Positions 25,286 through 33,589 of a DNA stretch of 43,151 nucleotides are shown here, one piece after another (the stretch's first letter is position 1; each line of letters opens with the position of its first letter). The position numbers and the translations under genes were made by a program. Where the stretch lies: assembly GCA_035535495.1 (NCBI GenBank), contig DATLQA010000286.1, positions 1 through 43,151 of the forward strand, read 5' to 3'. Below the pieces are notes generated by a model that worked only from the letters and a program-made list of their open reading frames with translations, was not told where the DNA came from and ran no database searches. The stretch comes from DASUZB01 sp035535495 (GTDB taxonomy: Bacteria; Actinomycetota; CALGFH01).

Positions 25286-25317
25286 TAGGTCGGAGCCAGC
25301 GCCCGCCTCTCGACATC
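25286..25317 (-). promoter_or_regulatory. ECF-type promoter (TGTCGA-N17-CGAC) of the YCII/DGPF gene
   Basis: On the minus strand, TGTCGA (25315-25310), 17 nt, CGAC (25292-25289), with GGA upstream and CTA downstream exactly as in the element at 15909-15941. Predicted start near 25282 leaves a leader of about 46 nt. DGPF genes are known ECF42 targets, which supports the assignment. Confidence 0.7.
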
Positions 25318-25336
25318 CTGCGTTTGGCAGCGGCCG

Positions 25337-27139
25337 TCAGGGCCGGGGCACGCCGGGCCTGACCGCCTCGCCGCTGCCATGGGAGCCGTTCTGCATGGCC
25401 GCCCCGTTGCTTGCGGGCATGGCCGCCGCGCCACTGCTCTCGGGCTCACCGAACGCGGCCGCCTTGCCGTTGCCCCGGGAGCCGCTGTCCTTGGTCGCCG
25501 CGCCACGACCCTCGGGTTCGCCTGGAGGGGCGGCCTCGCCTGTGTCGTTGCGCTCGGGGACCGCGCCGTTGCCGGTGGTGTCGCCGGCGGGCACGGAACC
25601 GGCCGGGGGGTTGCGGTCGCCGTCGTTGCCGACGGCGAGGGGGAGGCGGAGCTCGAAGCGGGCGCCGGAGACGCCGCCCGCGTGGTCGCTGGCGAGCGCC
25701 AGGTCGCCGCCGTGGGCACGGGCGAGCTGCCTGGCGACGTAGAGGCCCAGGCCGATGCCGCCGCGAGGGCGGGTGTCGCCCGAGTCGGCCTGGGTGAACC
25801 ACTCGAAGATGCGCTCCCGGTCGTCGGCGGGCACGCCGGGGCCGGTGTCGGACACCGCCACCACGACCTGGGTGTCCTCGCGATAGGCGTCGATGCGGAC
25901 GGCGGCCTCGGAGGGGGACCATTTGACGGCGTTGTCGAGCAGGTTGGCCACCACCCGGAGGATGGCCTCGGGCGCGGCCAGCACCGGCAGGGGGCCGTTG
26001 ACGGCGATGGCGATCCTCCGGTCGGGATGGTCGGCCTGGCCGGCCTCCCCGGCGCTGCGGACCACCTCGGCGGCGTCGATCAGCGGGCGGATGGCTGGCT
26101 CGCTCGGCATGGTCTGGAAGCGGGAGGCGATCAGCAGCTGCTCGATCAGGCCCTTGAGGCGCTCGCCCTCCTGGCGGGCCATCTCGAGGAAGTCCTGCCG
26201 CTGCTCAGGCGTGAGGGCGTCCCCGCGGGCGTCCAGGGTCTTGAGCGAGCCGAGGATGCCGGTGAGCGGGGTCCGCAGCTCGTGGGAGACGGTGGCGAGC
26301 AGGTCGCTCTTGAGCCGGTCGTGCTCCTGCAACTGGCGCACCACCTGGCGTTCGGCCTCAGCCAGGCGGGCGTGCTCGGCGGCGGTGGCCGCGGCCGCGC
26401 GGGCCTGCTCCTCGGCTTCGGTGCGGTGGGCGATGGCCGCGAGGGCGCCGCGGGAGGCGAGGTAGACGGCGCCGACCGGGAGGAGCAGCAGGAGTAGCAG
26501 CAGGGCCGAGCGCTCCGCGATGATGACCGTGACCGGTGCCATCCCGAGGAGCATCGCCGACGTCCATGCCTCGAAGCCGGCGTCGTCCCACATCGCCGTC
26601 GCCAGGCTGCGTCCGTCGGCGAGCGCGGTGGTGATGCTGACGAGCAGGCTGTTGACGACAGAGTAGACCAGCGCGGCGGCGACGAAGGCGGGCAGCTGGC
26701 CGGTGGTGAACGGGGTTCGGCCGCCGAGCAGTGCCCAGGCGATGCCGGCGGCCCCCATGGAGAGGCCGTACTGGGCGACGTTGAACAGGATCTTCCTCGG
26801 CGGCCTGCGGTGGAGCAGGTCGCTCACGCCGGAGGCGACCGCGGAGATCAGCATGCCGGCGGCGATCCCCCAGCCGAGCAGCATCGCGACCGCGAAGGTC
26901 GAGGTGACGGTGATGGTCTCGTCACGGTTCGGCAGGCGGATGTAGAAGAGGTCGGTCGCGACCACCAGCGCGGCGACCGTCCAGAAGGCGGGGGACGCCT
27001 GGTCGAGGAGTTCGCGGCCGTCGTCGACCGCGGCGACGGCGAGCGCGGCGAGGCCGGCGGCGGCGACAGCGACCAGCCAGACGCGGAATGTGGCGGCACG
27101 ACCCTGCGGCGTCATCGTCCTAGGTTGTCTGGGGGACAC
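25337..27139 (-). CDS. Membrane sensor histidine kinase, orphan, with long low-complexity C-terminal tail
   Basis: 600 aa from the GTG at 27139; the ATG at 27115 is the alternative. About seven to eight TM helices fill residues 18-230, with no large extracellular domain (MASE-like sensor). A coiled linker (235-275) leads to HisKA with the phospho-acceptor His286 in SHELRTPLTG. The HATPase has N-box NLLDNAVKWSP, G1 DTGPGVP and G2 GGIGLGLYVARQLA. After the kinase ends near residue 500, about 100 residues of Gly/Ala/Pro/Asn/Glu-rich tail follow with repeated GEPE-x2-GAA and NGxxAA phrases. No response regulator is adjacent. The tail is unusual for this family. Confidence 0.92.
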   Translation of the reverse strand: MSPRQPRTMTPQGRAATFRVWLVAVAAAGLAALAVAAVDDGRELLDQASPAFWTVAALVVATDLFYIRLPNRDETITVTSTFAVAMLLGWGIAAGMLISAVASGVSDLLHRRPPRKILFNVAQYGLSMGAAGIAWALLGGRTPFTTGQLPAFVAAALVYSVVNSLLVSITTALADGRSLATAMWDDAGFEAWTSAMLLGMAPVTVIIAERSALLLLLLLLPVGAVYLASRGALAAIAHRTEAEEQARAAAATAAEHARLAEAERQVVRQLQEHDRLKSDLLATVSHELRTPLTGILGSLKTLDARGDALTPEQRQDFLEMARQEGERLKGLIEQLLIASRFQTMPSEPAIRPLIDAAEVVRSAGEAGQADHPDRRIAIAVNGPLPVLAAPEAILRVVANLLDNAVKWSPSEAAVRIDAYREDTQVVVAVSDTGPGVPADDRERIFEWFTQADSGDTRPRGGIGLGLYVARQLARAHGGDLALASDHAGGVSGARFELRLPLAVGNDGDRNPPAGSVPAGDTTGNGAVPERNDTGEAAPPGEPEGRGAATKDSGSRGNGKAAAFGEPESSGAAAMPASNGAAMQNGSHGSGEAVRPGVPRP

Positions 27140-27163
27140 CGAATGCGCCGCTCCAGCAGATCA

Positions 27164-27196
27164 CCTCATCCCGAGCCTTGTCGACCCAGGATGAGG
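27164..27196. other. Inverted repeat between small membrane ORF and histidine kinase
   Basis: CCTCATCC (27164-27171) and GGATGAGG (27189-27196) form an 8-bp stem with a 17-nt loop, 20 nt past the stop of the 32-aa ORF and upstream of the kinase start. It could be an attenuator or operator. Confidence 0.4.
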
Positions 27197-27215
27197 CGAT
27201 CAGGTCCGATATCCC

Positions 27216-27314
27216 CTATCCCCACTTTTTGGTGGCGCCGAGGGAGCCGGCCAGGGCGGCGAGCACGGTCAGGAAGTAGGCGAGCCGAACGATCCGGTTC
27301 TTGAACGCAGTCAT
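27216..27314 (-). CDS. Small 32-residue membrane peptide
   Basis: The ATG at 27314 is preceded by GGGGAGG with 7-nt spacing, one of the strongest ribosome binding sites in the window. The peptide has a basic N-terminus (MTAFKNRIVRL), one hydrophobic helix (AYFLTVLAALAGSLGA) and a short basic end (TKKWG), typical of a small single-pass membrane protein. It lies 76 nt upstream of the histidine kinase on the same strand, so it may be its leader or partner. A -10-like TATACT is on the minus strand at 27436-27431. No family recognised; existence rests on the RBS and composition. Confidence 0.6.
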   Translation of the reverse strand: MTAFKNRIVRLAYFLTVLAALAGSLGATKKWG

Positions 27315-27646
27315 GCGGGAACCTCCCCTGGTAGTGCCGCCGGCCGTACCCCACCGGGTCGGGAGACCCGGGCCCGCAAGCCTTGCGGGACACCGCATCG
27401 GGCGGTAGGCCGGCGCTCGACTGCAGTCCAAGTATACGCAATCGTGACTAAGCTACTAGAGAGCTTGAACCGGTGTTGTACGCATTTCCGTGCGAGAAAC
27501 GTTCTTGCAACGAGGTTCGCCAACGAGCCGACGGGGTTGCCGGAATCCCGAAACAACTCGAGTCGGAAATTTCGATCATCCATATCACCAAGAGTGGTGA
27601 TTCGGATGCCCTCGGTATTGGCACGAGCTATCGCCAGCAGGCGGCG
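27315..27646. other. Intergenic, AT-enriched region between MmpL gene and small ORF
   Basis: About 330 nt with no convincing gene. Roughly 27430-27650 is markedly less GC-rich than the flanks. On the minus strand TATACT (27436-27431) could be the -10 of the small-ORF/kinase transcript; the matching -35 is poor. The composition suggests regulatory or acquired DNA. Confidence 0.4.
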
Positions 27647-29857
27647 TCAGCTTCCAGAACGGGTTACCCGCTGCGGGTTCCGGCCGGAACCCGCAGCGGG
27701 TAACCCGTGCGGAGCGGGCGCGCCGGCCCGGCTGAAGCGCGCGTGCAGCTGGCGCAGGGGCGCGGGCGCCCACCAGTTCCAGCGGCCAAGCAGGGTCATG
27801 GTGGCCGGGACCAGCAGCAGCCGGACCACGGTGGCGTCGAGCACGATGGCCACGATCATCCCGACCCCCATGGCCTTGAGCGGCAGCAGCTCCCCGAGGG
27901 CGAAGCCCCCGAAGACCACCACCATGAGGGTGGCCGCGGCGGTCACCACCCGCCCGGTGCGCTCCAGGCCGAGCGCGACGGCGCGGTCGCTCGCCGGTGA
28001 GCGGGCAGGGTCCACTCCCCCGCCGACGTCCTGCTCCGGGCCGACGGCCTCGTCGTAGGTCTCCTTGATCCTGGCGAGCAGGAACACCTCGTAGTCCATG
28101 GACAGGCCGAAGGTGAACACGAAGACCAGCACCGGGATGGTGAGGTCGACGGCGCCCACCGGTTCGAAGCCGAGCAGCCACGCCAGATGGCCGTCCTGGA
28201 AGATCCAGACCAGGGCGCCGAGGCTCGCGCCGAGGGACAGCAGGTTCATCACGATCGCCTTGACCGGCACCACCACCGAGCCGGTCATCGCGAACAGCAG
28301 GACGAAGCTGGCCACGCCGATGACCAGGAGCACCAGCGGCAGGCGGCTGCCGACGGAGTCGCGGTAGTCCACCACGGCGGCGGCCGGCCCGGTGACCTGG
28401 ACGCGGAACGGCTCATCCAGCTCGCGGATCGCGCGCACCACCTCCAGGGCGGTCGCGCCCTTGGTGGTCCCTTCGGGCACCACCTCGACCACCTGGACGA
28501 GCTGGATGCCCTCGGGCATGTCGAGCCGCGGGGCGACCTGGCGGACGCCGGGGATCTCGTCCACGCGGTTGAGGAAGTCGACGTAGGCGCGGGTGTCGGC
28601 ACGCGTGTCGACCAGCACGACCACCGGGTCGGCATGGTTACGGCCGAAGCGGTCGACCAGGGCGGCGTCGAGCTGGCGGGAGGCGGACGAGCGGGGCAGC
28701 GACTCCACGCCCGCATCGCTCAGCTCGGCGTGGGCGAACGGCAGGGCGAGGACGACCAGGCCAACGGCGACGACGCTGGCGACCATGCCGGCGCGGCCCT
28801 GCACGAACCGGGCCACCCGGGCGAAGGCGCCGCCTTCGACCGGGCGCGGGCGGGCGGGACGGAGGCGGTGGCCGGCGATCGCCAGCAGTGCGGGAACCAG
28901 CGTCACCGCGGCCAGCACGGCCAGGAGCACCACCACCATGCCGGCCAGGGCCATGGAGCGGAACAGCGGCTCGGCGAAGAGCAGGAGTCCGCTCAGGGCG
29001 ACGGCCACGGTGAGACCGGAGAAGCAGACCGTCCGGCCGGCGCTCGCCATGGTGGTGGTGATTGCCTCGGCGACCTCGCGTCCCGCGGCGCGCTGCTCGC
29101 GGAAGCGGGCCACCAGGAGCAGGGAGTAGTCGACCGCGAGCCCGAGACCGAGCAGGGTGACCACGTTCACCGAGTACTCGGAGACGGGCGCGACCGCCGA
29201 CAGTGCCAGCAGCGCGAGCAGGGTGGTTGCGATCGACGCGAACGCCACCGCCAGCGGCACGGCGGCCGCGATCACCCCGCCGAACACCACCAGGAGCACC
29301 ACCAGCAGGACCGGCAGGGTGATGGCCTCGCCGCGGGTGAGGTCGCGGGTCGCCTGCTCGGCGAACTCCCGCTCGGCCACCTCCTCGCCCCCGACCACCA
29401 CCCGCGGCGCCTTCACGGTGGCGAGCCGGGCGGCCACGTCGGCCACCAGCCGCTCGCGCTCCGCGGTGGGGAGGTCCATCTCCAGCTCCACCCGGATCAG
29501 CAGGGAGCGCAGGTCGTCGCTGGCCCAGGGACCGGCCGAATGGTAGAAGTCGTCCACCTCGGCCACCCCGCGCATGCGGCGCAGTCCGTCGGTGACCTCG
29601 GTGATGCTGGCGGTGAGCGCCTTGTCGGTGGCCGGCCGGCCGTCGACGAACGCGAACACCTCGGGGCCCTCCTCGGCGAGCCGCTCGAGGCGGTCCTCCG
29701 CGCGGACCGACTCGGCGTCCGGGCGCATGCCGCTGGTCTCGCCGAGATGGTCGAACACCTGGCCGCCGAACCAGCCACCCGCGACCAGCAGCACCGCCCA
29801 GGCCAGCGCGACCAGCCGTCGCCGGGAAACCAGCCAGCGAGCCAGGCGTGCGAGCAC
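27647..29857 (-). CDS. MmpL/RND-family transporter
   Basis: 736 aa from the GTG at 29857, with GGGAGGA 5 nt upstream. Twelve-TM MmpL topology: TM1 (RLVALAWAVLLVAGGWFGG), extracellular domain, TM2-6 with GLGLAVDYSLLLVARFREQ, a second extracellular domain (about 375-520), and TM7-12 with TFGLSMDYEVFLLARIKE. The two Asp-Tyr pairs are the proton-relay residues of MmpL proteins. These export lipids or siderophore-like molecules and act alone or with small partners. The last ~20 residues (GLPAAGSGRNPQRVTRSGS) are encoded by a 50-bp palindrome and are unlikely to be conserved. Confidence 0.93.
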   Translation of the reverse strand: MLARLARWLVSRRRLVALAWAVLLVAGGWFGGQVFDHLGETSGMRPDAESVRAEDRLERLAEEGPEVFAFVDGRPATDKALTASITEVTDGLRRMRGVAEVDDFYHSAGPWASDDLRSLLIRVELEMDLPTAERERLVADVAARLATVKAPRVVVGGEEVAEREFAEQATRDLTRGEAITLPVLLVVLLVVFGGVIAAAVPLAVAFASIATTLLALLALSAVAPVSEYSVNVVTLLGLGLAVDYSLLLVARFREQRAAGREVAEAITTTMASAGRTVCFSGLTVAVALSGLLLFAEPLFRSMALAGMVVVLLAVLAAVTLVPALLAIAGHRLRPARPRPVEGGAFARVARFVQGRAGMVASVVAVGLVVLALPFAHAELSDAGVESLPRSSASRQLDAALVDRFGRNHADPVVVLVDTRADTRAYVDFLNRVDEIPGVRQVAPRLDMPEGIQLVQVVEVVPEGTTKGATALEVVRAIRELDEPFRVQVTGPAAAVVDYRDSVGSRLPLVLLVIGVASFVLLFAMTGSVVVPVKAIVMNLLSLGASLGALVWIFQDGHLAWLLGFEPVGAVDLTIPVLVFVFTFGLSMDYEVFLLARIKETYDEAVGPEQDVGGGVDPARSPASDRAVALGLERTGRVVTAAATLMVVVFGGFALGELLPLKAMGVGMIVAIVLDATVVRLLLVPATMTLLGRWNWWAPAPLRQLHARFSRAGAPAPHGLPAAGSGRNPQRVTRSGS
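27659..27708. repeat. 50-bp perfect palindrome at the 3' end of the MmpL gene
   Basis: Every base from 27659 to 27708 pairs about the centre at 27683/27684, with no loop. Each arm also holds a smaller inverted repeat (CCCGCTGCGGG), so alternative hairpins can form. It lies inside the coding frame, just before the MmpL stop. It may act as a terminator for the minus-strand transcript, or be a small inserted palindromic element. Confidence 0.9.
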
Positions 29858-30067
29858 GGATTCCTCCCGGAGGACGCGCGGTCACGGCGCCGGCCGGGCG
29901 TAACCGGGCAGGTTCCGTTCGACCGGATCGACCACCGAACCCTACCGCGCCGGGAGGCGGCGGGCCGGAGACTTCGGACGGTCGGTGGACGACCCGTAGC
30001 CAGCCGCACCGACGTCGGCGTTGCCTGCGCGCCTTGCGGTCTCTAGGCTGCGCACCATCTTGTCGAC

Positions 30068-31579
30068 GTGGAGATGGCCGCCGCTGGCGGCGCCCCCCTT
30101 GGTCCGGCTCTGGCTGCGAGTGATCCGGTGGCACCGCGAGACGGCCCTGTGGCCGTGAACCCTGGCACCACTGTCACCCCTGTCACCGTGGTGCGCGGTG
30201 GCCACCTGCTCACCATGGGCCCGGACGGCGACCTGCGCGACGGCGCGGTCGCCTTCCAGGACGGCCGCATCCTCGCCGTCGGCCCCGCCACCGAGATGAC
30301 CGGCCGGTTCCCAGATGCCGAGGTGGTCGGCGACGAGTGGGGCGTGGTCATGCCCGGCCTGGTCAACTGCCACACCCACCTGTCGGAGGCGCTGATCCCC
30401 GGCATGGGCGAGGACCTGACGCTGTTCGAGTGGGCCACCAGGATCGTCGGGCCCGCCGGCCAGCACCTGACCCGCGAGATGGCCAGGATCGGCGCCATGC
30501 TCAAGGGCGGCGAGCTGCTGCTGTCCGGCGTCACCTGCGTCAACGACATGTTCTGCCACGCCAACCTCGGATCGCTGGCCAGCCTCGGGTCGGTCGACGG
30601 CCTCGAGGCGGTCGGCCTCCGTGGCGTGGTGGCGTTCGGCGCGGAGGACACGTTCTTCACCAGCGGCGACCCACCGCCGGTGGAGGGGTTCCTCGCCGAG
30701 CACCAGGCGCTCGCCGAGCGTTGCGCCGCCAGCCGGCTGGTCGGATTCCGGCTCGGGGTCGGCACCATGCTCGGCCAGACCGACGGGCTGCTCGCCGCCT
30801 CGGTCGAGGCCGCCCGCCGCCACGGCTGGGCGGTCCACACCCACCTCGCCGAGGTCAGGGAGGAGCTGCTCGAGGCCCGCCTGCGCTGGTCGCGCAACAC
30901 CGTCGAGCGGGCGCTCGACACCGGCCTGCTGGACCTGCCGGTGCTGGCCGCCCACTGCGTCTGGGTCGGCGACAGCGACCTCTCGGTCCTGGCGGGCAAG
31001 GGAGTCACCGTCGCCTACAACCCGGTCGCCAACATGATCCTGGCCTCCGGCGTCTGCCCGGTGCCCGCGCTGCGCCGCGCGGGGATCCCGGTGGGCGTCG
31101 GCACCGACGGCGCGGCCTCCAACGACAGTCAGAGCATGCTGGAGGCGCTCAAGGTGGCGGCCCTGCTGCAGAAGGTCGCCCAGCTCGACCCCCGCGCGCT
31201 CAGCGCCCGCGAGGTGCTCGCCATGGCGACCATCGAGGGGGCACGCTGCCTCGGCCTCGACGACCGGCTCGGCACCCTGGAGCCGGGCAAGCACGCCGAT
31301 GTCCTGCGGTTCCGCGGCGACCGTCCCGGCCTGGCCAACGTGCACGATCCCTACCAGCAGATCGTCTACGCGGCCTCCGCCGCCGACGTCGCCGACGTCT
31401 GGGTCGCCGGCCACCGCCGGGTGGCCTCCGGCCAGCTCGTCGGCGTCGACCTCCCCGCCCTCGTCCGGGCCAGCCACCCCCTGGCTGAGGAGCTGGTCGG
31501 CCGCGCCGGCCTCGACGCCTGGTCGCACCTCCCGGCAGGCTCACTGCCTGGCCGGATGCACCACACAGAACCGGGTTGA
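30068..31579 (+). CDS. Amidohydrolase of the MtaD/SsnA/TrzN type (aminohydrolase-like)
   Basis: 503 aa; the GTG at 30068 is used, but no Shine-Dalgarno supports it, and GTGs at 30149 or 30155 are plausible. Metal-site motifs are complete: HxH in MPGLVNCHTHLSE (H102, H104), VHTHLAE, AAHCVWVGDSD, and GTDGAASND. This is subtype III of the metal-dependent hydrolases, which deaminates methylthioadenosine, S-adenosylhomocysteine, guanine or triazines, normally using one Zn or Fe. Final metal-closing residues (LGTLEPGKHADVLRF) are typical. It neighbours a methyltransferase gene, which would fit turnover of S-adenosylhomocysteine, but this is inference. Confidence 0.9.
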   Translation: MEMAAAGGAPLGPALAASDPVAPRDGPVAVNPGTTVTPVTVVRGGHLLTMGPDGDLRDGAVAFQDGRILAVGPATEMTGRFPDAEVVGDEWGVVMPGLVNCHTHLSEALIPGMGEDLTLFEWATRIVGPAGQHLTREMARIGAMLKGGELLLSGVTCVNDMFCHANLGSLASLGSVDGLEAVGLRGVVAFGAEDTFFTSGDPPPVEGFLAEHQALAERCAASRLVGFRLGVGTMLGQTDGLLAASVEAARRHGWAVHTHLAEVREELLEARLRWSRNTVERALDTGLLDLPVLAAHCVWVGDSDLSVLAGKGVTVAYNPVANMILASGVCPVPALRRAGIPVGVGTDGAASNDSQSMLEALKVAALLQKVAQLDPRALSAREVLAMATIEGARCLGLDDRLGTLEPGKHADVLRFRGDRPGLANVHDPYQQIVYAASAADVADVWVAGHRRVASGQLVGVDLPALVRASHPLAEELVGRAGLDAWSHLPAGSLPGRMHHTEPG

Positions 31580-31645
31580 TCAGCGGAGCGGGCTGGCCGA
31601 GCATGCCGTGACCGCGGCATGGACAGCGTGCGGGACGGAGCGCCG

Positions 31646-32437
31646 ATGCCAGAGCCAACCACACCCACCGCCGCCGGGTTCTACGACGACCTGGCCGCCA
31701 GCTACCACCGGATCTACCCGGACTGGGAGGCGAGCTCCCGCCGCCAGGGCGACGCCCTGCACGCCGCCATCAGCGGTGAGCTCGGCCTGGGAACCCGGAG
31801 GATCCTCGACTGCGCCGTCGGCATCGGCACGCAACTGCTCGGCCTGGCCGCGCACGGGCACCAGCTGACCGGGAGCGACATCAGCGCCGGAGCGGTCGGC
31901 CGGGCACGAGCCGAATGCCGCCGCCACGGTGTCCGGGCCGTGCTCACCCTGGCCGACATGCGCGCCCTGCCGTTCGCCGACGCGGCGTTCGAGGTGGTCG
32001 TGTGCGCCGACAACTCCCTGCCGCACCTGCTCACCGCCGAGGACGTGGTACGGGCGCTCGGCGAGATGCGCCGGGTGGTCTCCCCCGGCGGCCTGGTCCT
32101 GGCGACCACGCGGGAGTACGACCGGCTGCGCGCGGAGCGGCCGGCGGCGACGGCGCTGTCGCTGTCGCGCGGGAGCGACGGGCTCACGGTCAACTTCCAG
32201 GTGTGGGACTGGTGGCCGGACGGCGAGCGCTACGACCTGCGCCACTTCCAGGTGTCCGGCGAGGGCGACGACTGGCGGGTCGCCCAGCGGCGGACCACCT
32301 ACTGGGCGCTGAGCACCGCGCAGTTGTCCGGCTTCGCCCGCGACGCGGGCCTGGAGGCGCCGGAATGGCGCCTCCCCGACCAGACCGGGTTCTTCCAGCC
32401 GCTGCTGGTGGCGCGCGTGCCTGACGCTCCCCGCTGA
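31646..32437 (+). CDS. Class I SAM methyltransferase, glycine/sarcosine-N-methyltransferase-like
   Basis: 263 aa from the ATG at 31646, with GGAG 5 nt upstream; an ATG at 31619 is less likely. The N-terminus FYDDLAASYHRIYPDWEASSRRQGDAL matches glycine/sarcosine methyltransferases of the betaine pathway. SAM motif I is ILDCAVGIGTQLLGLAAHG with acidic SGSDIS-type motif II; the family usually has DCACGIGTQ, so Cys is Val here. The DxxxxP-type motif (CADNSLPHL) and C-terminal strands (RTTYWALSTAQLSGFARDAGL) follow. Betaine synthesis needs a partner dimethylglycine methyltransferase, which is not seen nearby, so the substrate remains open. Confidence 0.85.
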   Translation: MPEPTTPTAAGFYDDLAASYHRIYPDWEASSRRQGDALHAAISGELGLGTRRILDCAVGIGTQLLGLAAHGHQLTGSDISAGAVGRARAECRRHGVRAVLTLADMRALPFADAAFEVVVCADNSLPHLLTAEDVVRALGEMRRVVSPGGLVLATTREYDRLRAERPAATALSLSRGSDGLTVNFQVWDWWPDGERYDLRHFQVSGEGDDWRVAQRRTTYWALSTAQLSGFARDAGLEAPEWRLPDQTGFFQPLLVARVPDAPR

Positions 32438-32557
32438 CCGGGCTCCGCTCAGGAGACCATGACGAGCCAGTCCGGGTGGTTGCCCGGCTTCCACTTGAGG
32501 CTGCAGCCCGTCAGGAAGCTTCCAGCGCGCATCGCAGCTGCTGGGCCGGCGCGCCGG

Positions 32558-32998
32558 CTAGCGGCGCAGGTACGGGTGGAGCGGCAGTTCCTTGCCGCGC
32601 CAGCGGGAGATCTCCTCGGTCGCGATCCGCCCGAAGAAGTTGATGAAGTGCGCGCCGGCGGCCACGAGGACCTGCTTGGCCCGGTCCCGGTCGGCGACGC
32701 GTCGGGCGTGCACCGAGATGACGGCGCGGCCGTCGCGGAGCGCCGCCTCGTAGACCGCCAGGTCGACCATCTGGTCCATCTGGGTGAACTGCACCATGCG
32801 CCAGGCGCGCGCCAAGAGCCCGCCTGCCTTCCCCAGGCTGTCGATGCGGTCCGCGTCCGCGTCGCCTCGCAGGACCACCACGGCCTCAGCAGGAAACCCC
32901 GCCCGGACCAGCGCGTCGGCGGCCGCGGTGCCGGCCGCCGGCTGGTCCACCACCGCCACGAGCCGGTTCACCGTCACGACCTTGTGTCGCCGTGCCAT
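32558..32998 (-). CDS. Conserved hypothetical protein
   Basis: 146 aa from the ATG at 32998, with GGAG 5 nt upstream. It has an N-terminal alternating alpha/beta region (NRLVAVVDQPAAGTAAADALVRAGFPAEAVVVLRGDADADRID), a helical middle, and a C-terminal basic/aromatic segment (AGAHFINFFGRIATEEISRWRG). Similar uncharacterised proteins occur in soil Actinomycetota and Chloroflexota as far as I recall. The start resembles YflT/general-stress-type alpha-beta domains. No catalytic residues or membrane segments. It converges with the methyltransferase gene. Confidence 0.75.
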   Translation of the reverse strand: MARRHKVVTVNRLVAVVDQPAAGTAAADALVRAGFPAEAVVVLRGDADADRIDSLGKAGGLLARAWRMVQFTQMDQMVDLAVYEAALRDGRAVISVHARRVADRDRAKQVLVAAGAHFINFFGRIATEEISRWRGKELPLHPYLRR

Positions 32999-33097
32999 CC
33001 CGGCTCCTCACTGGCCGTCCGCACTCAAGGGAAGGCTAACCCACCCGCGATGGCATAGGCTCCTCGGCGACACAGGGTGGCAGGCGGAGGTGAGCTG

Positions 33098-33571
33098 ATG
33101 GACCAGCCCAAACTCCAGGTCCCCGAGAGCCATCGGGACCTGCTCGAACGGGCGCTGATCGCGCACGTGGCCACGGTCCGCGCCAACGGTGCGCCGATGA
33201 GCAACCCGATGTGGTTCGACTGGGACGGCGAGCGCATCCGCCTGACCCACACGCGGACCAGGGAGAAGTTCCGCAACCTGCAGGCCGAGCCGCGGGTGGC
33301 CCTGTCGATCACCGACCCCGCCGAGTCGCAACGCTACCTGGAGGTGCGCGGCGTGGTGGAGTCCACCGATGACGACGACGGCGGGAACTTCTACCGGCAG
33401 CTGCGCCGGCGCTACGGCGTCGACCCGGACGCGCCGATGCCCGACGAAGCGGTGCGGGTGGTGGTCGTGATCCGCCCGACCGTGCTGCTCGCCCGCAGCC
33501 CCGCCACCGCCGAAGGCGCTCCCGCCATCGAGCGGGTCACCGCCGGCGGCCACACCGTGTTCCGGCCCTGA
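33098..33571 (+). CDS. PPOX-class F420-dependent oxidoreductase-like protein
   Basis: 157 aa from the ATG at 33098, with GGAGG 7 nt upstream. Split beta-barrel flavoprotein fold: LIAHVATVRANGAPMSNPMWFDWDGERIRLTHTRTREKFRNLQAEPRVALSITDP. The basic REKFRNL stretch is where F420- or FMN-phosphate is held in FDOR-B enzymes, and YLEVRGVVEST follows. F420-dependent members reduce quinones or biliverdin-like substrates; FMN-binding members cannot be excluded. It lies between two minus-strand genes and has its own start signals. Confidence 0.85.
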   Translation: MDQPKLQVPESHRDLLERALIAHVATVRANGAPMSNPMWFDWDGERIRLTHTRTREKFRNLQAEPRVALSITDPAESQRYLEVRGVVESTDDDDGGNFYRQLRRRYGVDPDAPMPDEAVRVVVVIRPTVLLARSPATAEGAPAIERVTAGGHTVFRP

Positions 33572-33589
33572 CCACCGGCGGCACCGGTC

